Assembly (NCBI GenBank): GCA_025934635.1
Contig: JAICWX010000016.1
Coordinates: 1-52,586, forward strand
Direction: 5' to 3'
DNA length: 52,586 nucleotides
DNA from: Streptosporangiaceae bacterium
GTDB taxonomy: Bacteria > Actinomycetota > Actinomycetes > Streptosporangiales > Streptosporangiaceae
Shown here in pieces: positions 40,574 to 47,776 of this stretch (positions within the stretch are counted from its first letter, which is position 1; each line of letters begins with the position of its first letter). The position numbers and the translations under genes are program-made. Under the pieces are notes generated by a model that was given only the letters and a program-made list of their open reading frames with translations, searched no databases and was not told the DNA's origin.

Positions 40574-40993
40574 GCCTTCATCCTAGGGGCGGCCTTTGGG
40601 GGCACCCTGGCCGGGATGTCCGCCGAAGACGCCCCGGCCGGGGCGGCGGGCACGGTCAGGAACAGGCAGTCAACTGATAGCGAAGAAAATGTGTTCGGTC
40701 GGCAGCAGCGCGATGCTGCTTGGCGGTAGGCTGAGGGATTGCGCTCCATTGACAAATCGGTTCCCTCCATTGACAAGAAGGCGCGCGATGACCGCAGAAA
40801 GGTACGGCCCTACCTTGCCGACCGGCGAATATCCGGTAGTTGACCTTGCTTTCGGCTCGTGGCCTCCCGTCCGCCCGGGCGGCCGCTATAACTATTCAGC
40901 AGATAGCGGCGAATATACGCCAGGCCCAGAATGCATAACCGGATTCCAAACGATTAGACTCACCATTACCCGCAGGAATTGCTGGCGATACGC

Positions 40994-41221
40994 GGCCGGC
41001 TTCCGCCCGCCGGCCGGCTGCCGTCGGGGCGCCCGGCCGGGCGGCACCGTACGGTGCCGCCCGTCTGCGCCCCGGGACGCATCGCCGGAGGCGAGGCGCA
41101 GCCCCGTGGGCTGCGGACAGTTCTGGCTCCCGGCCGTCCGGACGGCGGCCGGACCCGGCTGCCGCCGCGGAAAAGCGGCCTTGAGGATCCTTTTCTGTCC
41201 GGCCGGACAGAACTGTCCGCA
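40994..41221. repeat. Palindrome-rich segment upstream of an XRE regulator
   Basis: Perfect inverted repeats: GGCCGGC/GCCGGCC (40994-41015); a 24-bp perfect palindrome (41039-41062, centre CCGTACGG); GCAGCCC/GGGCTGC with 3-nt loop (41098-41114); GCCGTCCGGACGGC (41133-41146); TTCTGTCCGGCCGGACAGAA (41193-41212). In addition TGCGGACAGTTCTG (41112-41125) pairs with CAGAACTGTCCGCA (41208-41221). The heptamer CGGACAG occurs four times, at 41115, 41195, 41204 and 41213, in alternating orientation. Some pairings exclude each other, so two RNA folds are possible. Confidence 0.7.
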
Positions 41222-41278
41222 GACAGATGTGTCCTTCCCCCCGCAGGGTTGGCGGCCAATATTGGGGGGTGGCGTGCA

Positions 41279-41292
41279 ATCCCATATGGGAT
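41279..41292. promoter_or_regulatory. Perfect 14-bp palindrome, candidate operator of the first XRE gene
   Basis: ATCCCATATGGGAT, 115 bp before the XRE start at 41407. It differs at only two central positions from ATCCCATCCGGGAT found before the second XRE gene. CCAATATTGG, another palindrome, is at 41256-41265. Confidence 0.6.
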
Positions 41293-41406
41293 ACCATGGC
41301 GAAGGCGGACGGCGGGTGGCAATGCAGTGCCAGCTAGAGTGGGGCAAGGCATTCCACGCAATTGCGAGAAACAATTCCGCGACAGTAGGGAAATCCGGGA
41401 GGCCTC

Positions 41407-42258
41407 ATGCCTGAGCCGACGGAAGGTCCGACGGTACTGCGCATCCTGCTCGGCACGCAGTTGCGCCGGCTGCGGGAGAGCCGCGGCATCAGCGCCCAGG
41501 AGGCCGCCCGGGCGATCCGCGGGTCGGAGTCGAAGATCAGCCGCATCGAGCTCGGCCGCAACGCCATCCGCGAGATCGACGTGCTCGACCTGCTCACCTA
41601 CTACGGCGTCGGGGCAGTCGAGCGGGAGCAGCTGCTGAGCCTGGCCGAGCAGGCCAACCGGCCCGGCTGGTGGCACCGGTACAACGACATCCTGCCCGAC
41701 TGGTTCCAGTCCTACGTCGGGATGGAAGAGGCCGCCACCTCGATCCGGATCTACGAGCCCCAGTTCATCCCCGGCCTGCTGCAGACCCAGCAGTACGCCG
41801 CCGCCGTCCTGGCCGTGGGCGACATCCCGCTCAGCGAGACCGAGCGGCACGTCATCTTGCGCAAGGAACGGCAGCGCCGGTTCACCGAGGGACGGCTCAA
41901 GCTGTGGGCCATCGTCGAGGAAACCGCGCTGCGCCGCCCGATCGGCAGCAAGGAGATCCTGCGCGAGCAGCTGCGCTACTTGCTCAGCCTGGCCAGCAGG
42001 CAGAATCTCACGCTCCAGATCGTCCCGTTCGGCATGGGCGGCCACGCGGCGCCGAGCGGGTTCAGCATCCTGCGGTTCAGCGAGCCCGGCCTGCCCGACG
42101 TCGCCTACCTGGAACACCTCACCAGCGCGCTCTACTTCGACAAGAAATCCGAGGTCGACCGCTACCTGCTCGCGATGGAACGGCTGAGCATCCTCAGCGC
42201 CAAGCCGAGCGAGACACCGGGAATCCTCACCACGATCATCAATCAGCTGGAGGACTAG
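41407..42258 (+). CDS. XRE regulator with DUF5753 domain (WhiJ-like), plus strand
   Basis: A 283-residue regulator. The helix-turn-helix (LRRLRESRGISAQEAARAIR, then SESKISRIELGRNA) is followed by the DUF5753 domain (GWWHRYNDILPDWFQSYVGM, IPGLLQTQQYAAAVLAVGD, LRYLLSLASRQNLTLQIVPF, then APSGFSILRF and VAYLEHLTSALYFDKKSEVD). GGGAGG precedes ATG 41407. The DUF397 gene follows by 3 nt. It converges on a second XRE/DUF397 pair and is part of a WhiJ/BldB/AbaA-type regulatory cluster with the ATPase at 44262. DUF5753 is thought to receive signals; the ligand is not known. Confidence 0.9.
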   Translation: MPEPTEGPTVLRILLGTQLRRLRESRGISAQEAARAIRGSESKISRIELGRNAIREIDVLDLLTYYGVGAVEREQLLSLAEQANRPGWWHRYNDILPDWFQSYVGMEEAATSIRIYEPQFIPGLLQTQQYAAAVLAVGDIPLSETERHVILRKERQRRFTEGRLKLWAIVEETALRRPIGSKEILREQLRYLLSLASRQNLTLQIVPFGMGGHAAPSGFSILRFSEPGLPDVAYLEHLTSALYFDKKSEVDRYLLAMERLSILSAKPSETPGILTTIINQLED

Positions 42259-42261
42259 CCG

Positions 42262-42486
42262 ATGAGCGTCCGCAACGGAATGCCTGCCGCCGAGTTGCCC
42301 GGGGCGACATGGCGCAAGAGCCGCAGGAGCGGGCCGCAGGGCGGAAACTGCGTCGAGGTCGCCCGCCTGCCTGACGGCCAGGTCGCCGTCCGCAACTCCC
42401 GCCACCCCGCCGGGCCGGCCCTGGTGTTCACGGCTGCCGAATGGGACGCCTTCGTCGGCGGCGCCCAGGACGGCGACTTCGGCTAG
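42262..42486 (+). CDS. DUF397 protein, plus-strand pair
   Basis: A 74-residue BldB-like protein: ATWRKSRRSGPQGGNCVEVA, then GQVAVRNSRHPAGPALVFTA and AEWDAFVGGAQDGDFG. This is a full DUF397 domain, including the acidic C-terminus. GGAGG lies 9 nt before the ATG at the 3' end of the XRE gene, so the two are translated from one mRNA. It is a likely partner or antagonist of the regulator. Confidence 0.9.
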   Translation: MSVRNGMPAAELPGATWRKSRRSGPQGGNCVEVARLPDGQVAVRNSRHPAGPALVFTAAEWDAFVGGAQDGDFG

Positions 42487-42499
42487 GGCCAGACACGCG

Positions 42500-42531
42500 G
42501 AGGGCGGTGACCCGGCCGGACCACCGCCCTC
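42500..42531 (+). terminator. Strong hairpin after the plus-strand DUF397 gene
   Basis: GAGGGCGGT (42500-42508) and ACCGCCCTC (42523-42531) are perfect 9-bp arms, 14 nt after the stop. No T tract follows. Confidence 0.6.
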
Positions 42532-42590
42532 TGCTCCTCCCCCCAGCTCATCTCCCCAGCTCAGCCGTGCGCAGGCTGTTACGGCCGGGA

Positions 42591-42624
42591 CGGGCGGGGC
42601 CAGGAATGGGGTAAGCCCCGCCCG
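42591..42624. terminator. Second strong hairpin between the convergent pairs
   Basis: CGGGCGGGGC (42591-42600) and GCCCCGCCCG (42615-42624), perfect 10-bp arms with a 14-nt loop. It lies 36 nt from the minus-strand DUF397 stop, and may end that transcript. A run of six A on the plus strand at about 42651-42656 becomes a T tract for the minus strand. Confidence 0.55.
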
Positions 42625-42659
42625 CCACATCCCGCCGATGCTCAGGAGACAAAAAAGCC

Positions 42660-42869
42660 TTAGATAACCGGGAGGTCGAATTCCCCGCTCTTGGCACCGA
42701 TCAGGAAGCATTCCCATTCGTGCCGATTGAAGACGTGGGGAGTCTTGCCACGGTCCTTCGAATCACGGACCGCGACTCCCCCCTCGGGGAGGTGCGCTAT
42801 TTCAACGCAGCCGGCAGCGCTGCTTGCGCTGCTCTTGAACCAGCGCAGACCAGTGAGGTCGGTTTCCAT
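42660..42869 (-). CDS. DUF397 protein, minus-strand pair
   Basis: A 69-residue BldB-like protein: LRWFKSSASSAAGCVEIAHL, then EGGVAVRDSKDRGKTPHVFN and HEWECFLIGAKSGEFDLPVI. Together with its XRE gene it mirrors the plus-strand pair. AAGGAG precedes the ATG at 42869, 49 nt after the XRE stop. The acidic GEFDLP ending is typical of the group. Confidence 0.9.
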   Translation of the reverse strand: METDLTGLRWFKSSASSAAGCVEIAHLPEGGVAVRDSKDRGKTPHVFNRHEWECFLIGAKSGEFDLPVI

Positions 42870-42918
42870 CCGCCTCTCCTTCCATTGGGTGATATGCGGT
42901 TTCCAGTTAGGTGGTAAA

Positions 42919-43773
42919 TCAGCGGAGCTCGTCCAGCACCCGCTCGATCAACTCGACCGACGCGACCGGGGAAAGCGCCACCGCCCGCATCCGGTCGAAG
43001 GCCTCGGCGCAGGCCCGCACCTCGCGGTCCTTCTCCAGGTAGATCATGCCGCCCAGGGCTTCGGTATACGCGACATCGGAATCGGTTCGCTCCGGGAATT
43101 CAAGAATGGCGAACGGGCCGGTCAGGCCCGCGTGCGCACCGGACTCGAACGCCAGGATCTGCAGCGTCACGTTGGGCCACCGGCTGGCCTGCACCAGGTG
43201 CTCGAGCTGGCGCCGCATGACGGTGGCACCGCCGATGATCCGCCTGATCGCGCCCTCGTCGAGGATGATCCAGGCGTCGAGCGGCGGCTCCTGGTCGAGG
43301 TACCGCTGCCGCTCCATGCGCAGGTCCGCCACCCGGCGGATCTGCTCGTCACTGTCCTTGGGCCGCAGTTCGCGCAGCACCGTCAGGGCGTAGTCGGTGG
43401 TCTGGAGCAGCCCGTGGATCACGTCTGATTCATAGCTGCGCAGGCCGGAGGCCTCAGCCTCGAGGCCGACGTAGATGTCGAAACCCGAGGGCAGGACGTC
43501 ATCGTAGATCGACCACCAGCCCTTGCGGTGGCCCTCGCGGGCCATGTCCACGAGCACCTTGCGCGCGCCCGGGTCCTCGACCTTGTACATCTCGAGCATG
43601 GCGGTCAGGTAGGCCGACTTGGTCGGAGCCTTGCCCGTCTCGATCCGGGACAGCGTCGACGGGGCCAGGCCGAGCTTCTCGGCTACTTCCTCGAGCTTGA
43701 GCGAGTGTCCCTCGCGCAGACGCCGGAGCTCGGCGCCGAGGCGGCGGCGGCGGACGGTAGGGCCGAGAGGCAC
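42919..43773 (-). CDS. XRE regulator with DUF5753 domain (WhiJ-like), minus strand
   Basis: A 284-residue paralogue of the regulator at 41407. HTH: ELRRLREGHSLKLEEVAEKL, then APSTLSRIETGKAPTKS. DUF5753: GWWSIYDDVLPSGFDIYVGL, VIHGLLQTTDYALTVLREL, VMRRQLEHLVQASRWPNVTL, GAHAGLTGPFAILEFPE and VAYTEALGGMIYLEKDREV. The GTG at 43773 follows GAGGAGG with 11-nt spacing. Sequence similarity to the plus-strand paralogue is moderate, so the two may answer different ligands while sharing an operator. Confidence 0.9.
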   Translation of the reverse strand: MPLGPTVRRRRLGAELRRLREGHSLKLEEVAEKLGLAPSTLSRIETGKAPTKSAYLTAMLEMYKVEDPGARKVLVDMAREGHRKGWWSIYDDVLPSGFDIYVGLEAEASGLRSYESDVIHGLLQTTDYALTVLRELRPKDSDEQIRRVADLRMERQRYLDQEPPLDAWIILDEGAIRRIIGGATVMRRQLEHLVQASRWPNVTLQILAFESGAHAGLTGPFAILEFPERTDSDVAYTEALGGMIYLEKDREVRACAEAFDRMRAVALSPVASVELIERVLDELR

Positions 43774-43925
43774 GGGGGCTCGCCTCCTCGTGAGGCATGA
43801 CGGGGGGCATAGACCAGGGACTTTACAAAGAATTCCGGACGCGACCCAATCTAAGTATCAGACTGTAACCAGAACACTCCACATGGTCCCTGACAAGCAG
43901 TACGATACCGCACTAACGCCATGGA

Positions 43926-43947
43926 TGAAATCCCATCCGGGATTTCA
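43926..43947. promoter_or_regulatory. Palindrome upstream of the second XRE gene
   Basis: TGAAATCCC (43926-43934) and GGGATTTCA (43939-43947), perfect 9-bp arms around ATCC. It contains ATCCCATCCGGGAT at 43930-43943, nearly the same as the palindrome at 41279-41292. It lies 153 bp before the GTG at 43773, and 315 bp before the ATPase gene. The gap 43774-44261 otherwise shows only a small ATCGGT/ACCGAT repeat at 43999-44016. Confidence 0.6.
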
Positions 43948-44174
43948 GGCGGGAAATTTCCTTCACGCACTTGCGCCGCGTGGGTTGTCGGCTCCATCAT
44001 CGGTTCTGGTACCGATAAGCCCGCCACGACTTGAAGGTGCAAATCAGGACATATTGCGTTGGTTGAACAACGGCAGAAATACTGCGTAGCTTCCGGTGCG
44101 TAGGTGGCAAAGCTGGCTGGCGGTTTGGCTGTTGATTGAGTGATTAATGGCGACCTGGTGAATCACGGTGGCAG

Positions 44175-44190
44175 TGTCACGGATGTGACA
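44175..44190. promoter_or_regulatory. TGTCAC-N4-GTGACA inverted repeat before the ATPase gene
   Basis: TGTCAC (44175-44180) and GTGACA (44185-44190), perfect arms with a 4-nt spacer, 72 bp upstream of ATG 44262. The form resembles operators of CRP- or GntR-type regulators. Confidence 0.45.
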
Positions 44191-44261
44191 TTCGAGGTGA
44201 ATAGAACCTCAGGCTACCGGGGTCGCGAGCAGGTGAGATCACGATTTGGGAGGGACTCAAC

Positions 44262-44873
44262 ATGGAAACGCCCGAAGGCAATTCCCGGCGAGCGGGGCCC
44301 GGCCCGCAGCGCGGCCCGGGCCCCGCAGGGCAGCGCGGAACCGCCGGCGGGACACGCGCGACCGTCCTTGGCTCGCTGACCATACCCGGCCGCCCCGAGC
44401 AAGTCGCCACGGCCCGGGCCTTCGTCTCGCGCACGCTCAGCTCGCAGAACGTCAGCACGGACACCGACGCCGCGACCTTACTGACGTCGGAAATCGTCAC
44501 CAACGCCATCCAGCACACCAAGTCAGGCACCGGCGACGGCACCGTCACCATCGTGGTCATCCGGGTGCCGCACGGGGTGCTTGTCGAGGTCATCGACGAC
44601 GGCTCCGCGGGTTCCCCGATCGTGAAGGGTGACCTGTACGCGGCCGACGGGCACGGGCTGTTCCTGGTCCAGCACCTCGCCGCCCAGTGGGGCTATCTCA
44701 GGGACCCGGCCGGCACCACGGTCTGGTTCCACCTCCCGGCGGCCGACCAGTCGCAGCGGGTTCCCGCGTCCGCCGAGCCACGGCTGGACGCGCAGGCCGG
44801 ACGCCGGCCAGCCCGGCCAGACAGTCGTCCTACGCAGCTCTGGGCCGCAACCGTACGGCCTGCCACGGTCTGA
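44262..44873 (+). CDS. SpoIIAB/RsbW-type ATP-binding protein (HATPase_c_2)
   Basis: A 203-residue protein of the anti-sigma-factor kinase fold. The domain is residues 35-155: IPGRPEQVATARAFVSRTLS, N-box LTSEIVTNAIQHT, G1 VEVIDDGS, G2 DGHGLFLVQHLA and WGYLRDPAGTTVWFHLPA. It lacks a clear N-terminal sigma-binding part. The first 34 and last 45 residues are disordered. Such ATPases are typical companions of WhiJ/BldB-like genes (AbaA-type loci) in streptomycetes, so it probably takes part in the same developmental switch. GGGAGGG gives a good ribosome site. Confidence 0.86.
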   Translation: METPEGNSRRAGPGPQRGPGPAGQRGTAGGTRATVLGSLTIPGRPEQVATARAFVSRTLSSQNVSTDTDAATLLTSEIVTNAIQHTKSGTGDGTVTIVVIRVPHGVLVEVIDDGSAGSPIVKGDLYAADGHGLFLVQHLAAQWGYLRDPAGTTVWFHLPAADQSQRVPASAEPRLDAQAGRRPARPDSRPTQLWAATVRPATV

Positions 44874-44928
44874 CCCCTACGCGTTTCGCCGGCCTTCCCT
44901 CTCCGGCGCAAAGGCAGAATAGGGGTTC

Positions 44929-45133
44929 ATGACCGATCGGCAGAACCGGCCGGGAACGGGCCCGGGCGTGATCACGCCGAACGGCTGCGCTGCGGACTTC
45001 TACGCGCGGATAGCCGCCATGGGCGAGCCGGAGCTCGTGCACGACGCGATCCCGGCCGGGGCGTCCATCCTCGAGGGGCTGCGGGGCCGGGCGGATTACC
45101 CATCCGCTGATGGCGCTGGGCCATCCGGCCTGA
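44929..45133 (+). pseudogene. SAM-dependent methyltransferase N-terminal fragment, frameshifted
   Basis: ATG 44929 opens GVITPNGCAADFYARIAAMG and EPELVHDAIPAGASILE, typical of a class I methyltransferase N-terminus. After ASILE the frame shifts: two bases further, GCGAGRITHPLMALGHPA can be read, which is motif I and the following helix, and then a TGA at 45131-45133. The gene is thus both frameshifted and truncated, and the DUF5302 gene follows convergently. Confidence 0.65.
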
Positions 45134-45166
45134 GCGCCGGGGCCGGCGGGGCGGCCGGGAGCCGTC

Positions 45167-45445
45167 CTAGCCGCCGCTCTTGCGGCGGAAGGAACGGCGG
45201 CTGGCGGCGGGCCCGTGCGAGCCGTGCACCTTGCCGGTGTGATCTACGCCCTCGGCGCTGGCGTGGCTGCCGCGCTTGCGCTCGAGCGCCGCACGGAACT
45301 TGCGCTTGGTGTCGTCGAGGTCAGGCTTGGGCGGAGCCTGCGCTGCGGCCCCCTCAGCCGCCTGCGGGACGGCGGTCTCCGAGGCGGGGGACGCCTCGGC
45401 TCCGGATTGCGCTCCGGATTGCGCTCCGGACTGCTCAGCGGCCAT
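45167..45445 (-). CDS. DUF5302 family protein
   Basis: A 92-residue small, charged protein. The conserved core is DLDDTKRKFRAALERKRGSH, then a linker and KVHGSHGPAASRRSFRRKSG, the hallmark of DUF5302 in actinobacteria. Near the N-terminus SGAQSGAQSGAE comes from a 12-bp tandem repeat. GGAGG precedes ATG 45445. The function is unknown; the basic C-terminus suggests RNA, DNA or membrane contact. Confidence 0.85.
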   Translation of the reverse strand: MAAEQSGAQSGAQSGAEASPASETAVPQAAEGAAAQAPPKPDLDDTKRKFRAALERKRGSHASAEGVDHTGKVHGSHGPAASRRSFRRKSGG

Positions 45446-45553
45446 GCGAACCTCCTGCGGCAGAAAAAGGACGTACACAGGGTCGCACACCCGGGCCGTT
45501 TGATCGAACCGGATTTCCGCCCGGAGACCGGCCGGCGGCGGGAACGGCCGATA

Positions 45554-46393
45554 ATGACCGGTATGGGGAGGCAGCGGGAAACGGGAGTGGCGGGGCGGGC
45601 CGAACTGCTCCGGGACGCCGACCGGCCAGCCGCCTGGATGCTGCTCATCGACGGCGTGCCGCAGTCGCACGTGGACCTGGACGACCCGGGCTACCTGGAT
45701 TTCGAGTACGTCAGGCGGATCGGGCACGTGATCGACGCGGCCGCGCCCGCCGGGCAGCCGCTGCGGGTCCTGCACCTGGGCGCCGGAGCGCTCACGCTGG
45801 CCCGCTACGTGGCCGCGACCCGGCCGGGCTCACCGCAGCTGGCGGTGGAGGCGGACGCCGAGCTGGTGGACCTGATCCGGCTCCGGCTGCCGCCGCGCAA
45901 CCCCAGGCTCCGGATCCGCATCGGCGACGCCCGGGCTGAGCTGGAGCGGCTGCGGCCCGGCTCCTTCGACGTCGTGATCGCGGACGTATTCGACGGGGGG
46001 CGGACGCCGGCCCACCTGACCTCGGCGGAATTCTGGGCCGCGATCCGGCGGGCGGTGCGCGACACGGGCGTGGCCGCGGCCAACGTGGCCGACGGCGCGC
46101 CGCTGGCGCACGCCCGGGCGCAGGTCGCGACCGCGCTGACCGCCTTCCCGCACGCCTGCCTGATCGCGGACGCCGGGGTGCTGCGCGGCCGCCGGTTCGG
46201 CAACCTGGTGCTGGCGGTGAGCCCGGAACCGCTGCCGGCCGACGCGCTCACCCGCCGGGCGGCCGGGGACCCGCTGCCCGGGCGGGTCCTGCAGGGCCGC
46301 GACCTGGTGCGCTTCACCGCGGGGGCCAAGCCGGTGACCGACGCCACCGCCGCCCCCTCCCCCGCCGCGCCGCCGGGCGCGTTCGCGTTCTGA
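45554..46393 (+). CDS. Spermidine-synthase-like methyltransferase-fold protein
   Basis: A protein of about 279 residues with a Rossmann core resembling spermidine synthase: RVLHLGAGALTLARYVAATR (motif I), AVEADAELVDLIRLRLP (motif II), IRIGDARAELERL and FDVVIADVFDG (D-acidic motif). The N-terminal part (WMLLIDGVPQSHVDLDDPGY) matches the beta-strand region of polyamine synthases. The catalytic Asp/Tyr set is not clearly complete, and many actinobacterial members have unknown roles. ATG 45554 and 45563 are both possible. GATAAT at 45550-45555 could be a -10, placing the start at 45563 (leaderless). Confidence 0.78.
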   Translation: MTGMGRQRETGVAGRAELLRDADRPAAWMLLIDGVPQSHVDLDDPGYLDFEYVRRIGHVIDAAAPAGQPLRVLHLGAGALTLARYVAATRPGSPQLAVEADAELVDLIRLRLPPRNPRLRIRIGDARAELERLRPGSFDVVIADVFDGGRTPAHLTSAEFWAAIRRAVRDTGVAAANVADGAPLAHARAQVATALTAFPHACLIADAGVLRGRRFGNLVLAVSPEPLPADALTRRAAGDPLPGRVLQGRDLVRFTAGAKPVTDATAAPSPAAPPGAFAF

Positions 46394-46414
46394 ACGCCGA
46401 GCCGCGGGGATCCA

Positions 46415-46434
46415 GGGGCCCGCTGACGGGCTCC
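46415..46434. terminator. Hairpin between convergent genes
   Basis: GGGGCCCG (46415-46422) pairs with CGGGCTCC (46427-46434), with one G-T pair and loop CTGA. It lies between the stops of the spermidine-synthase-like gene and bioA. Confidence 0.5.
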
Positions 46435-46461
46435 GAGGGCTACGGGAGAGAGCTTCGGGGG

Positions 46462-47772
46462 CTACTGGGGTGGCTGGGAGTCGGCGGCGGCGAGGATGGC
46501 GTGGCAGATCCGGGCGAGGTCCTCGTCGGTGGTGATGTAGGGGGGCATGGTGTAGATGAGGTCGCGGAAGGGGCGGAGCCAGACGCCGGCCCGGACCGCG
46601 GCGGCGGTGGCGGCGGCCATGTCGACCTCGTGGGTCAGCTGGACCACGCCGATCGCGCCCCGCACCCGGACGCCGGCTACTCCGGGGCGGCCGCGGGCCG
46701 GCGCCAGGCCGGCCTCGAGACCGGCCTCGAGGCGCGCCACCGAGGCCTGCCAGCCGCCCGGGTACCAGGCCGGGTCGGACAGTACCGACAGCGAGGCCAG
46801 GGCCACCGCGCAGGCCAGCGGGTTACCCATGAAGGTCGGCCCGTGCGCCAGCACGGGCACCGAACCGCGGGAGATCCCGGCGGCCACGGCCGGGGTGCAC
46901 AGCGTGGCCGCCAGCGACATGTACCCGCCGGTCAGGGCCTTGCCCACGCACATCACGTCGGGGCTGACCCCGGCGTGCCCGGCGGCGAACATCGAGCCGG
47001 TGCGGCCGAACCCGGTGGCGATCTCGTCGAAGATCAGCAGCACGTCGTGGGCGTCACAGGCATCGCGCAGGACCCGCAGGTAGCCGGGGTCGTGGAAACG
47101 CATCCCGCCCGCGCCCTGGACCACAGGCTCCACGATCACCGCGGCCAGTTCGGCCGCGTGCTCGGCGATCAGGCCGACCAGCACGCTGGCGTACCCGGGA
47201 TCGGCCGGCCCGGCCGGCGGCGCCGGGGCGAACACCTGGCCGGGGAGCACCCCGTCCCACATCGCGTGCATGCCGCCGTCGGGATCGCATACCGACATGG
47301 CCATGAACGTGTCGCCGTGATAGCCGCCGCGCCAGGTCAGCAGCCGCCGCCGGGCCCGCTGCCCGGCCGAGCGCCAGTACTGCAGGCACATCTTGACCGC
47401 GACCTCAACCGAGACCGAGCCCGAGTCGCACAGGAACACATGCTCCAGCCCGGGCGGGGCCAGCGCGACCAGTCGCTCGCACAGCCGCACGGCGGGCTCG
47501 TGGGTCAGCCCGCCGAACATCACGTGGCTCATCCGCCCCAGCTGGTCGGCGGCCGCGGCGTCGAGCACGGGGTGCCGGTAGCCGTGGATGGCCGCCCACC
47601 ACGACGACATGCCGTCGATGAGCTCGGCGCCGGAACCAGCCAGGCGGAGCCGCACCCCCGCCGCCGACTCCACGGCCAGCGGCTCGGTCCGCCCCGGCAT
47701 CGGCCCGTACGGATGCCAGACGTGCCGCCGGTCGGCCTGGAGAAGCTCTCGGTGCCGAACGGGCTGGCTCAC
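46462..47772 (-). CDS. bioA: Adenosylmethionine-8-amino-7-oxononanoate aminotransferase
   Basis: A 436-residue PLP-dependent class III aminotransferase that makes 7,8-diaminopelargonic acid in biotin synthesis, using S-adenosylmethionine as amino donor. BioA features are [83 protein letters not shown] and the PLP lysine in [17 protein letters not shown], with [11 protein letters not shown] later. The C-terminal Arg in [14 protein letters not shown] is present. I use GTG 47772, 4 nt after the der stop. No bioD/bioF/bioB is next to it. Confidence 0.92.
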   Translation of the reverse strand: MSQPVRHRELLQADRRHVWHPYGPMPGRTEPLAVESAAGVRLRLAGSGAELIDGMSSWWAAIHGYRHPVLDAAAADQLGRMSHVMFGGLTHEPAVRLCERLVALAPPGLEHVFLCDSGSVSVEVAVKMCLQYWRSAGQRARRRLLTWRGGYHGDTFMAMSVCDPDGGMHAMWDGVLPGQVFAPAPPAGPADPGYASVLVGLIAEHAAELAAVIVEPVVQGAGGMRFHDPGYLRVLRDACDAHDVLLIFDEIATGFGRTGSMFAAGHAGVSPDVMCVGKALTGGYMSLAATLCTPAVAAGISRGSVPVLAHGPTFMGNPLACAVALASLSVLSDPAWYPGGWQASVARLEAGLEAGLAPARGRPGVAGVRVRGAIGVVQLTHEVDMAAATAAAVRAGVWLRPFRDLIYTMPPYITTDEDLARICHAILAAADSQPPQ

Positions 47773-47776
47773 CGCC

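Larger units (their letters stand above)
40574..41406. other. Long 5' region of the first convergent XRE/DUF397 locus
   Basis: 833 bp without a secure gene. The first 200 bp are ordinary. A frame starting at ATG 40788 (MTAERYGPTLPTGEYPVVDL) has plausible codon use for about 45 codons but runs straight into the palindrome-rich segment, so I do not call it. From 40994 to 41292 the DNA is dense in inverted repeats, reported separately. Confidence 0.5.

Noticed and set aside
40596..41414. 272-codon plus-strand frame upstream of the first WhiJ-like gene
   Set aside because: The frame crosses the palindrome cluster, has no conserved domain and no ribosome site. Only codons after ATG 40788 look at all protein-like.
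41600..42717. Part of a 583-codon minus-strand frame
   Set aside because: Antisense to the XRE/DUF397 pair, which is strongly supported.
43851..44042. 63-codon minus-strand frame between XRE and ATPase genes
   Set aside because: It overlaps the candidate operator and shows no domain.
45215..45553. Long N-terminal extension of the spermidine-synthase-like gene
   Set aside because: The extension overlaps the DUF5302 gene on the other strand and does not resemble the family.
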